Positions 1 to 6,066 of a DNA stretch of 12,711 nucleotides are shown piece after piece. Origin of the DNA: an uncultured Clostridiaceae bacterium (GTDB taxonomy: Bacteria; Bacillota; Clostridia; TANB77; CAG-508); NCBI GenBank assembly GCA_958417695.1, contig CATZDQ010000023.1, positions 1 through 12,711 of the forward strand, read 5' to 3'. Within the stretch, counting starts at the first letter, position 1. Each line of letters opens with the position of its first letter. The notes under the pieces are model-generated. The model did not search any database. It saw nothing but the letters and a program-made list of their open reading frames with translations, and was not told the DNA's origin. Position numbers and translations under genes: made by a program.

Positions 1-171
1 TATGGACCAAGTGTTCTTATAGGGTTCTTCTCCTCTTTTAACTAATAAAATCTGTAATTTTTTTTCTGGTAGTTTTCTATAGTTATCTATTTTCTCATCT
101 CGAATAGTAAATACAATGGAGTCTACTGTAACAGATGGCTTAAAAAATTCTTCACAACTTGTTTCTCTCAT
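1..171 (-). CDS. NUDIX hydrolase-family protein, 5' part only (NrtR-like candidate)
   Basis: The N-terminal part of a NUDIX protein is encoded; the gene runs off the left edge just before the expected PGG element of the NUDIX box. Visible landmarks are PSVTVDSIVFTI followed by LQILLVKRGEEPYKNTWS, the N-terminal strand pattern of ADP-ribose pyrophosphatase-like NUDIX proteins and of NrtR, the NUDIX-HTH repressor of NAD genes. The position downstream of nadD-nadE supports a role in NAD metabolism or its control, but the C-terminal half that would show catalytic residues or a winged helix is outside the window. The reading frame is open back to an ATG at 222, but that codon lies within the -10 box of the promoter found here, so I prefer the ATG at 171. 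Its GGAAGG element (186-191) is 14 nt away, which is long, so the start is not certain. Confidence 0.75.
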   Translation of the reverse strand, partial: MRETSCEEFFKPSVTVDSIVFTIRDEKIDNYRKLPEKKLQILLVKRGEEPYKNTWSI

Positions 172-195
172 TTTCTTTTTTATTTCCTTCCATAA

Positions 196-245
196 AAAAT
201 TAGTAGTTAATACTATTTTCATAATATCATTTTACTACTAATTTT
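196..245. repeat. 12-bp perfect inverted repeat flanking the NUDIX -10 box
   Basis: AAAATTAGTAGT at 196-207 and its exact complement ACTACTAATTTT at 234-245. One arm overlaps the -35/spacer, the other lies just after the expected transcription start, so the -10 box sits in the centre. This is the geometry of a repressor operator, and autoregulation by an NrtR-like product is a natural guess. A shorter nested palindrome (TAGTA, 5 bp, TACTA) is present at 200-214. Confidence 0.55.
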
Positions 246-250
246 GTCAA
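221..250 (-). promoter_or_regulatory. Promoter of the NUDIX gene
   Basis: Reading on the minus strand, TTGACA at 250-245, an 18-bp spacer and TATTAT at 226-221, with a TGA just before the -10 (extended -10). It lies in the 37-bp gap after the permease gene, so the NUDIX gene can be transcribed on its own as well as by readthrough. Confidence 0.7.
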
Positions 251-258
251 TTTATTTT

Positions 259-1347
259 TTATAATTCTAACTTCATGTCTCCTTCTTGAATAATTCCTTT
301 CTTCCTCATAATATAAGCAACTAAAAAGCTAATGATGCCTGGTAAAATAAAATGTAATAGCACTATTTTTCCTATTAATACGATTGGATTTTCTGCTATA
401 CTCATGGTTTCCCATGTCATGATTTGTCCTACTAGTCCTGCTGTTCCCATACCTGCCCCTGAAGCATTATTGGTCATATGAAATACCATTGTCGATATTG
501 GACCTAATATAGCACTTGCTATAATTGCTGGTAACCATATCTTTGGTTTTTTCATGATATTGGGAACTTGTAACATACTCGTTCCGATTCCTTGAGAAAT
601 TAAGCCTCCTACTTTATTCTCCTTATAACTAGCTACTGCAAATCCTATCATATTCGCACAACAACCTACAGTAGCTGCTCCTGCTGCTAATCCATTTAAA
701 TTCAAAATGATGGCTAATGCGGCCGAACTAATAGGTAGTGTTAGTATCATTCCCATTAATACAGATACTAAAATTCCCATAATGAAAGGCTGTTTTTCTA
801 CAGACCAATTGATAATACTTCCTAACATGCTCATAAATTCTGAAATAGCTGGACCAATTAATAAACCTACTGTTCCTCCAACTAAAATGGTTGCTAACGG
901 TACCAATATAATATCTACTTTTGTTTTTCCACTAATTTTTCTTCCAATTTCTATACCAATAAAACTTGCTAAAAACGCCCCCATCGGTTCCCCCGGTCCT
1001 GTGAATATAATACTTGTGTTATTAAACACACTACCTGCTAAGATTTTACTAGCAAATCCTCCTATCATGCCCGCTATTGCAGCTGAGATAGTTACATAGG
1101 GACTAGCTTTGTATTTTACAGCTACACCAATTCCTATTCCTGCTCCTGTTAAAGAAGCACATATTTTTCCTATTATAACTAGTAGATTTCCTACCATGTG
1201 ATTACCAATTAATTTTCCTATTTGTTCAATAATTAACCCTATGATTAGGGTAGCAAACAGCCCCCAAGCCATTCCTGTTAATCCATCTATAAAAATGTGA
1301 TTAAATACTTTCTTACCCTTTTCTTGTATCTGTTGTTTGGTTATCAT
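259..1347 (-). CDS. Standalone PTS EIIC_2-family membrane permease (PfoR-like)
   Basis: A 362-residue very hydrophobic protein with about eight to nine membrane segments separated by Gly-rich turns (for example SLTGAGIGIGVAVKYKASP near 66-84 and GEPMGAFLASFIGIEIGRK near 118-136). This pattern fits the EIIC_2 family of PTS-like membrane proteins, to which the clostridial PfoR proteins belong. No EIIA or EIIB domain is fused to it and none is seen nearby, so it may not work as a phosphotransferase; its substrate is unknown. The start has a consensus AGGAGG (1355-1360) seven bases upstream. It follows nadE by 18 bp with no promoter or terminator between them, so it belongs to the nadD-nadE transcript. 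A role in uptake of an NAD precursor is only an inference from this position. Confidence 0.8.
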   Translation of the reverse strand: MITKQQIQEKGKKVFNHIFIDGLTGMAWGLFATLIIGLIIEQIGKLIGNHMVGNLLVIIGKICASLTGAGIGIGVAVKYKASPYVTISAAIAGMIGGFASKILAGSVFNNTSIIFTGPGEPMGAFLASFIGIEIGRKISGKTKVDIILVPLATILVGGTVGLLIGPAISEFMSMLGSIINWSVEKQPFIMGILVSVLMGMILTLPISSAALAIILNLNGLAAGAATVGCCANMIGFAVASYKENKVGGLISQGIGTSMLQVPNIMKKPKIWLPAIIASAILGPISTMVFHMTNNASGAGMGTAGLVGQIMTWETMSIAENPIVLIGKIVLLHFILPGIISFLVAYIMRKKGIIQEGDMKLEL

Positions 1348-1365
1348 ATTTATTCCTCCTTTATT

Positions 1366-2226
1366 TTATTTTGATAGGATTATTGTTTTTATCATTTTAA
1401 TACTATCATTTTTTATATTAGAAGGACACTTGCTAAGTGCCCTATTTTTCTTGCATAGCCTTTCTAAAAGATTCTTTCTCTCATAGGGGTACATAGGAAT
1501 TTCTCTTCTTTTATGTGCAGATATCCTATACTTTTTTTCAATCTTTTTCATAGCTTCTTGCTTTGTTTTCCCTGTATCTATATATTGGGTAATTTGTGCA
1601 TAAGTAATTCCCATTTTTTGTTCGTCGGTTAAACCTCCTAGTCCATCATTTGGTGCCTTGTGTATAACCTTATCTGGAACACCTAGATATTCTCCTATTT
1701 GTAAAACTTCCTCTACTGTAAAATTTCCAATAGGATTGAAATCACTACTACTATCTCCCCACTTCGTAGTATATCCTACCATTCTTTCACATAGATTACC
1801 TGTACCAATGACTAAGTAGTTTAAGGTTTGTGCTACCATATATAATGTAGTCATTCGAATTCTAGGTTTACTATTAATAGAGGCTTCTTTTCCAATTTCT
1901 TTTGCTAAGTTTGCTTCTTGCATTGCTTTTACAGTTTCTTTTTCAATAGTATCATAAGCCTTTGTAACATCTATTTCTAATAAAGGAATATAGAATTGAT
2001 TAGCCACTAATTTGGCATCTTCTAAATCTTCTGCTTGCGAATGGCATGGCATAGCTATAGCTAATACTTTATCACTACCTAGTGCTTTTGCAGCTAAGGC
2101 CATAACCGTTGCACAATCTTTACCTCCACTGTTTCCTATAACCACTCCCTCTGCTTTAGCTTGTTTTACATAGTCTGCAATCCATTTGGTTATATTTTCT
2201 ACTTCTTTTTCTAAATTCTTTATCAT
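1366..2226 (-). CDS. nadE: NAD(+) synthetase, ammonia-dependent type
   Basis: Amidates deamido-NAD to NAD in the cytoplasm using ATP, the last step of NAD synthesis. The 286-residue protein has only the synthetase domain, without a glutaminase domain. Seen are the ATP pyrophosphatase P-loop SGGKDC (33-38; the usual final Ser is Cys), GTGNLCERMVGY with TKWGDSSSDFNPIGN, and GLGGLTDEQKMGITY. I place the start at the ATG at 2226 because GGGGAG lies just upstream; an in-frame ATG at 2256 would extend it by 10 residues into the nadD end. The nadD stop is one base away, so the genes are probably translationally coupled. About 30 C-terminal residues after YPYERK have a basic, Cys-containing composition not typical of the family and may be a run-on extension. 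Confidence 0.93.
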   Translation of the reverse strand: MIKNLEKEVENITKWIADYVKQAKAEGVVIGNSGGKDCATVMALAAKALGSDKVLAIAMPCHSQAEDLEDAKLVANQFYIPLLEIDVTKAYDTIEKETVKAMQEANLAKEIGKEASINSKPRIRMTTLYMVAQTLNYLVIGTGNLCERMVGYTTKWGDSSSDFNPIGNFTVEEVLQIGEYLGVPDKVIHKAPNDGLGGLTDEQKMGITYAQITQYIDTGKTKQEAMKKIEKKYRISAHKRREIPMYPYERKNLLERLCKKNRALSKCPSNIKNDSIKMIKTIILSK

Positions 2227-2227
2227 A

Positions 2228-2848
2228 TTATTCTCCCCTTTCCTGATAAAGGCCATTTCGTTTTATATAATCACACACCCTGTCTGGTGCTAGATAACGT
2301 ATCTGCTTTCCTTCTTTTATCATACCTCTAACAATAGTTGCACTCATATAATTGGGTGTTCTATTCTTTACTTTTATAAAAGCTTGTTGATTCTCTTTTA
2401 AAAAGGCATCTGCTTGTAGTATTTCTTCTAGTTGGTCTTCTCCTCTTTCTAATACCAGAAAGTGATAATGGTTTACTAAGAATTTTGCTTGCTTCCAAGT
2501 CTTCAATAATTTTAAATTATCTGTTCCTAATAAAAACCAAATGTCATGTTCTGGATATTGTTTTTGTATTTCTTCTAAAACTTGAAAAGTATAGACTGGC
2601 TCTTCTGTTTGCATTTCTATATCTGATAATGTAAATTTTTCATTTCCTGCAATTGCTTGTTCTACCATTTTATAACGGTGAAAATTACTTTCTAAACCAG
2701 TTTTATCATATTTAGAATTTACAGGTACAAAAATAACTTTTTGAACTTCAGAATATTCATTTACGACATGTTGTGCTAAAGAAAGATGAGAATATAAAAT
2801 AGGATTAAAAGAACCTCCATAGACTACGATTACCTTATTCTTTTTCAT
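2228..2848 (-). CDS. nadD: Nicotinate-nucleotide adenylyltransferase
   Basis: Transfers AMP from ATP to nicotinate mononucleotide, giving deamido-NAD, the substrate of the neighbouring nadE product. The 206-residue protein has the nucleotidyltransferase signature GGSFNP (11-16), GTDNL (108-112) and the C-terminal MSATIVR (168-174), the equivalent of the family's ISSTxxR. The (H/T)xGH element reads LYSH (18-21), so only the last His is kept; the first His/Thr and the Gly are replaced. This could reflect a divergent clade, and the rest of the fold looks intact. The start at 2848 is preceded by GAGGGTGAT. It is the first gene of the nadD-nadE-permease transcript, behind a near-perfect promoter. 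Confidence 0.93.
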   Translation of the reverse strand: MKKNKVIVVYGGSFNPILYSHLSLAQHVVNEYSEVQKVIFVPVNSKYDKTGLESNFHRYKMVEQAIAGNEKFTLSDIEMQTEEPVYTFQVLEEIQKQYPEHDIWFLLGTDNLKLLKTWKQAKFLVNHYHFLVLERGEDQLEEILQADAFLKENQQAFIKVKNRTPNYMSATIVRGMIKEGKQIRYLAPDRVCDYIKRNGLYQERGE

Positions 2849-2869
2849 GGTATCACCCTCTTTTTTGTT

Positions 2870-2917
2870 ATTATCAATTTGTTAATAAGTTTTATTGTTA
2901 TTATTATATTGATAATA
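2870..2917. repeat. 10-bp inverted repeat overlapping the nadD promoter, operator candidate
   Basis: TATTATCAAT at 2870-2879 and ATTGATAATA at 2908-2917 are exact complements 28 bp apart; the second arm covers the end of the -10 and the adjoining spacer. Between and around the arms the word TTGTTA(T/A)TA(T/A) starts at 2866, 2879 and 2895. A repressor of NAD synthesis could bind here, but the arms differ from those at the NUDIX promoter, so one shared regulator is not demonstrated. Confidence 0.4.
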
Positions 2918-2931
2918 TCTTTAAATGTCAA
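2903..2931 (-). promoter_or_regulatory. Consensus promoter of the nadD operon
   Basis: On the minus strand TTGACA (2931-2926), 17-bp spacer and TATAAT (2908-2903): both hexamers perfect. The leader to the nadD start is about 48 nt. Confidence 0.85.
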
Positions 2932-2940
2932 CACTTTTTA

Positions 2941-2974
2941 AGAAAAAAAATAAAAAACGTCAAAAGACGTTTTT
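2941..2974 (-). terminator. Terminator of the first LamG pilin-like gene
   Basis: Nine-bp stem AAAAACGTC (2953-2961) and GACGTTTTT (2966-2974) with a 4-nt loop. On the minus strand the stem is followed by a long T-rich run (2957 down to 2942). It lies just after the stop at 2996 and insulates the pilin cluster from the nadD promoter. Confidence 0.85.
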
Positions 2975-2995
2975 CTTTCATAACAGATTTATACA

Positions 2996-4276
2996 TTATT
3001 GTAGCGATTCATGATATAATTTTGATTTCTCATAATTTTCTTGTATTTGCTCTCTACTTAAGGCTTGGCTATATAATCTTAAAGTATAAGCATTCATTTT
3101 ACTATAATGCCACCACCCCTCTCCACTCATAGATGACCTACCGATACAAAAATACTGCAGATTATCCAAATCGTCATGAATAAATGCATCCCATTGTTTT
3201 TTATTATAACCTCCTTCATATAAGACTTCTCCATCTCTATAAAAAGTTTGTTTATAATATTCTACTCCATCTTTTATAAAACTATTGCTGGTGTCTAAAG
3301 TAATGGTAACATATAATTCTTTATCTGGTGTATAGTCTGTTATTGGATAGTGAATGTTCCATGCATTTCCTTCCGCACTAAAGTCTGACTCTTCATTTAT
3401 AAACGATGCATTCCACTTAATCATATTTCCTGCAGTTTCAAAGCCAAACCTATATTTAGCTTGTTTGTCTTCTTCCCCATTCCAATAACAAAACATACCT
3501 GTATAACTACTCTGTATTGGTTCTTTTTTTTCATTATAACTGTTTCCTTTTTCTATCGTTCCGTAATATTCAAAAGTAAAACCATTTTGTGCTAATGTTT
3601 GTTTTTCTTCTGTGTTATTATACTTTAATTTAATATAATCATCTACTCCATCAAAGTGAAAGGCAGATGGTGTAAAACCACTATTATCATCCCAATTAAA
3701 GTTTAATAATTCTACATTTTCTCCTAATTGACTATAGTCTCCTTGTTTTAATCGTTCTATATCTACATTTTCTACCACAGAAGGGTCTAAGTTAAAGATT
3801 AGTCCTTCTTTTACAGCTAATGCTGTATCATAAGAAATATGATTATAACTTGCATCTGCTAATTCCACTTTTTCACCAGTTTGTGGATTCATTACCCAAG
3901 CACTTTTTAAGGTACCATAATCTTCTAAATGAGTACCTTTTTCTACAAAATACCACCCGGTTCCATATTGTTTATGCGTATCTTTTAGAATAATTAAATT
4001 CCATCGGCTACCATTTTCTAAATTTTTATCATATAAAGGAATGCCTATTGGCTTTTGCTGTGCATTTTCCTTTAAATTAATAGACAACAAGGCAAGGGAA
4101 ATAGCTTCTTCTTCACTGGCAACCTCTGTTTTCTTTTTTGCTTCCTTTGCCTGTCCAATGATACCGTTTTCTCCAAAGACCAAATTTAAGCTAACACCTG
4201 CTAAAATAATTAATACTATAATTGTAATGACTAATGCAATTAAAGTAACACCTTTTTGTTTTCTATTTTCCTTCAT
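2996..4276 (-). CDS. Pilin-like protein with LamG-like domain (copy A)
   Basis: A 426-residue putative surface protein. Residues 1-35 form a type III (prepilin-type) signal: short basic leader, Gly9, then VTLIALVITIIVLIILAGV as a hydrophobic helix. Position +5 after the presumed cleavage site is Ala, not the Glu usual in major pilins. A Lys/Glu-rich helix follows, and from about residue 155 a LamG/concanavalin-like domain with FHFDGVDDYI and the end pattern MNAYTLRLYSQALSREQIQENY. The presumed role is an extracellular adhesin or sugar-binding pilin, but ligand and assembly system are unknown. I chose the ATG at 4276 because AAGGAG lies five bases upstream; the in-frame ATG at 4324 would be only about 8 nt after the predicted transcription start and has no clear ribosome site. 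A 996-bp segment is identical to the next copy. Confidence 0.88.
   Translation of the reverse strand: MKENRKQKGVTLIALVITIIVLIILAGVSLNLVFGENGIIGQAKEAKKKTEVASEEEAISLALLSINLKENAQQKPIGIPLYDKNLENGSRWNLIILKDTHKQYGTGWYFVEKGTHLEDYGTLKSAWVMNPQTGEKVELADASYNHISYDTALAVKEGLIFNLDPSVVENVDIERLKQGDYSQLGENVELLNFNWDDNSGFTPSAFHFDGVDDYIKLKYNNTEEKQTLAQNGFTFEYYGTIEKGNSYNEKKEPIQSSYTGMFCYWNGEEDKQAKYRFGFETAGNMIKWNASFINEESDFSAEGNAWNIHYPITDYTPDKELYVTITLDTSNSFIKDGVEYYKQTFYRDGEVLYEGGYNKKQWDAFIHDDLDNLQYFCIGRSSMSGEGWWHYSKMNAYTLRLYSQALSREQIQENYEKSKLYHESLQ
3227..4222. repeat. 996-bp exact repeat, unit 1 (in copy A)
   Basis: Read base by base against 4813-5808 (constant offset 1586) without any difference. Immediately outside, at 3226 and 4223, substitutions begin; the 3' gene ends differ at many sites and the leader-peptide ends are unrelated in sequence. 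Confidence 0.93.
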
Positions 4277-4338
4277 TTTTTCTCCTTTTCCTTTTCTTAT
4301 GTTTTCCATTTTTTTATTTTTCATACTTTTCTTTTATA

Positions 4339-4367
4339 ATTTTATATTACCTTTTGGTTAATGTCAA
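4339..4367 (-). promoter_or_regulatory. Promoter of LamG pilin copy A
   Basis: On the minus strand TTGACA (4367-4362), 17 bp, TAAAAT (4344-4339). Copy B has no counterpart of this promoter, so the two copies may be expressed differently. Confidence 0.7.
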
Positions 4368-4448
4368 TATTTTACTTTTTATTTATACTTACTTTATCCT
4401 TTTTATTTCTTTTTCACCGTTTTTACATGTTTTTTCTTTTTTTATATA

Positions 4449-4522
4449 TTGATTATATCGTTTTGCGATGTTACCTTTCATTATTTTAAATAACTCTATT
4501 GTTTCAAAGTTTGCATAATATT
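4449..4522. repeat. Recurrent 74-bp intergenic element, unit 1
   Basis: Aligns without gaps to 5918-5991, sharing blocks such as GATATAATCAA versus GATACAATCAA and TTATGCAAACTTTGAAA (minus strand). One minus-strand frame stays open in both units and gives similar peptides: YYANFETIEL here, YYANFEIIEL in unit 2, both continuing to KRYNQ. No plausible start codon lies in front in this unit. Confidence 0.7.
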
Positions 4523-4552
4523 CAAAATAGAGAAAGTATTTCTACTTTCCCT
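4522..4552 (-). terminator. Probable terminator of LamG pilin copy B
   Basis: Ten-bp stem with one G-U pair: AGAGAAAGTA (4529-4538) and TACTTTCCCT (4543-4552), loop of four bases (GAAA on the minus strand). The T-run behind it is short and interrupted (ATTTTGAATATT), so it may be leaky. Confidence 0.6.
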
Positions 4553-4578
4553 ATTGACAACTCTATAATTTTTTATAC

Positions 4579-5886
4579 TTATTGCATTAAAGATTCATGA
4601 TATAATTTTGATTTCTCATAATTTTCTTGTACTTGCTCTCTACTTAAAGCTTGGCTATACAATCTTAAGGTATAAGCATTCATCTTACTATAATGCCACC
4701 TACCTTCATTTCCCATAGAAGACCTACCGATACAAAAATACTGTAGACTATTCAAATCATTATGAAGAAATGCATCCCATTGTTTTTTATTATAACCACC
4801 TTCATATAAAATTTCTCCATCTCTATAAAAAGTTTGTTTATAATATTCTACTCCATCTTTTATAAAACTATTGCTGGTGTCTAAAGTAATGGTAACATAT
4901 AATTCTTTATCTGGTGTATAGTCTGTTATTGGATAGTGAATGTTCCATGCATTTCCTTCCGCACTAAAGTCTGACTCTTCATTTATAAACGATGCATTCC
5001 ACTTAATCATATTTCCTGCAGTTTCAAAGCCAAACCTATATTTAGCTTGTTTGTCTTCTTCCCCATTCCAATAACAAAACATACCTGTATAACTACTCTG
5101 TATTGGTTCTTTTTTTTCATTATAACTGTTTCCTTTTTCTATCGTTCCGTAATATTCAAAAGTAAAACCATTTTGTGCTAATGTTTGTTTTTCTTCTGTG
5201 TTATTATACTTTAATTTAATATAATCATCTACTCCATCAAAGTGAAAGGCAGATGGTGTAAAACCACTATTATCATCCCAATTAAAGTTTAATAATTCTA
5301 CATTTTCTCCTAATTGACTATAGTCTCCTTGTTTTAATCGTTCTATATCTACATTTTCTACCACAGAAGGGTCTAAGTTAAAGATTAGTCCTTCTTTTAC
5401 AGCTAATGCTGTATCATAAGAAATATGATTATAACTTGCATCTGCTAATTCCACTTTTTCACCAGTTTGTGGATTCATTACCCAAGCACTTTTTAAGGTA
5501 CCATAATCTTCTAAATGAGTACCTTTTTCTACAAAATACCACCCGGTTCCATATTGTTTATGCGTATCTTTTAGAATAATTAAATTCCATCGGCTACCAT
5601 TTTCTAAATTTTTATCATATAAAGGAATGCCTATTGGCTTTTGCTGTGCATTTTCCTTTAAATTAATAGACAACAAGGCAAGGGAAATAGCTTCTTCTTC
5701 ACTGGCAACCTCTGTTTTCTTTTTTGCTTCCTTTGCCTGTCCAATGATACCGTTTTCTCCAAAGACCAAATTTAAGCTAACACCTGCTAAAATAATTAAT
5801 ACTATAATCGTAATGACTAATGCAATAAGCGTAATACCTCTTTCTTTTAATTTTTTATTATGCTTATTTTTTACTATTTTTATCAT
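4579..5886 (-). CDS. Pilin-like protein with LamG-like domain (copy B)
   Basis: A 435-residue tandem paralogue of the gene that follows it. The basic leader is different and longer (MIKIVKNKHNKKLKERG), with Gly17 as the presumed prepilin peptidase site followed by ITLIALVITIIVLIILAGV; again Ala, not Glu, at +5. The middle is identical to copy A in protein and DNA. In the last 75 or so residues the two differ at scattered sites (for instance FLHNDLNSLQ against FIHDDLDNLQ, and SMGNEGRWH against SMSGEGWWH), on a presumed lectin-like surface. The start at 5886 has AAGGAGG (5892-5898) upstream. It sits 254 bp before copy A, with a weak terminator between, so they are probably separate transcripts. 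Confidence 0.88.
   Translation of the reverse strand: MIKIVKNKHNKKLKERGITLIALVITIIVLIILAGVSLNLVFGENGIIGQAKEAKKKTEVASEEEAISLALLSINLKENAQQKPIGIPLYDKNLENGSRWNLIILKDTHKQYGTGWYFVEKGTHLEDYGTLKSAWVMNPQTGEKVELADASYNHISYDTALAVKEGLIFNLDPSVVENVDIERLKQGDYSQLGENVELLNFNWDDNSGFTPSAFHFDGVDDYIKLKYNNTEEKQTLAQNGFTFEYYGTIEKGNSYNEKKEPIQSSYTGMFCYWNGEEDKQAKYRFGFETAGNMIKWNASFINEESDFSAEGNAWNIHYPITDYTPDKELYVTITLDTSNSFIKDGVEYYKQTFYRDGEILYEGGYNKKQWDAFLHNDLNSLQYFCIGRSSMGNEGRWHYSKMNAYTLRLYSQALSREQVQENYEKSKLYHESLMQ
4813..5808. repeat. 996-bp exact repeat, unit 2 (in copy B)
   Basis: Partner of 3227-4222, same orientation. The identity starts in the middle of the hydrophobic pilin helix and ends inside the LamG domain, so it does not follow gene or domain borders. 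Confidence 0.93.
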
Positions 5887-5917
5887 GATTTCCTCCTTTG
5901 TTTTCCCTTTTTGCTAA

Positions 5918-5991
5918 TTGATTGTATCGTTTTTTATAATTTTCTTTAATCCTTTTAGGAAGCTCTATTATTTCAAAGTTTGCATAATATT
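5918..5991. repeat. Recurrent 74-bp intergenic element, unit 2
   Basis: Partner of 4449-4522. In the open minus-strand frame an ATG at 6013 would give a 49-residue peptide ending at 5864, overlapping the copy B start, but that ATG is inside the stem of the upstream terminator, so translation is doubtful. A shorter, degraded relative with stop codons (FYANL then a stop) begins at 7916 on the minus strand. Confidence 0.7.
5921..5949 (-). promoter_or_regulatory. Candidate promoter of copy B
   Basis: On the minus strand TTAAAG (5949-5944), 17 bp, TACAAT (5926-5921). The -35 is weak (3 of 6). The matching bases in the repeat upstream of copy A give TATAAT (4457-4452), so a promoter could be one reason for conservation of this element. 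Confidence 0.4.
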
Positions 5992-6000
5992 TTAGAAAAA

Positions 6001-6038
6001 GAAAAAAGCACATCAGAATTTGAATTTTCTAATGTGCT
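6001..6038 (-). terminator. Terminator of the frameshifted pilin-like gene
   Basis: Twelve-bp stem: AGCACATCAGAA (6007-6018) and TTCTAATGTGCT (6027-6038), with one G-U pair, followed on the minus strand by six T. A T-run on the other side makes it potentially bidirectional. Confidence 0.85.
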
Positions 6039-6066
6039 TTTTATAAATAATAGAATACTATAGAAC

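Noticed and set aside
707..1099. 130-codon open frame on the plus strand
   Set aside because: Antisense to the permease gene; no ribosome site, composition mirrors the membrane protein.
1424..1449. Stem-loop GGACACTT/AAGTGCCC resembling a terminator
   Set aside because: It lies inside the nadE frame and on the transcribed strand is followed by TTCTAATATAA, not a U-run. The T-run is on the other side, where no gene needs it.
4324..4324. Earlier ATG for LamG pilin copy A
   Set aside because: It would leave a leader of about 8 nt after the promoter and lacks a ribosome site, whereas 4276 has AAGGAG and gives the usual short leader peptide.
3227..5808. The long direct repeat as an insertion sequence or composite transposon
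   Set aside because: It holds no transposase, has no terminal inverted repeats, and lies within paralogous coding sequence.
4041..5917. Two plus-strand open frames (4041-4361 and 5627-5917)
   Set aside because: Antisense shadows of the pilin leader region; their identity to each other merely reflects the duplicated gene.
5864..6013. 49-residue minus-strand frame starting MCFFLFLKYYANFE as a real small gene
   Set aside because: Its ATG is inside a terminator stem, without ribosome site, and the sister unit lacks any start; treated as a repeat or fossil instead.
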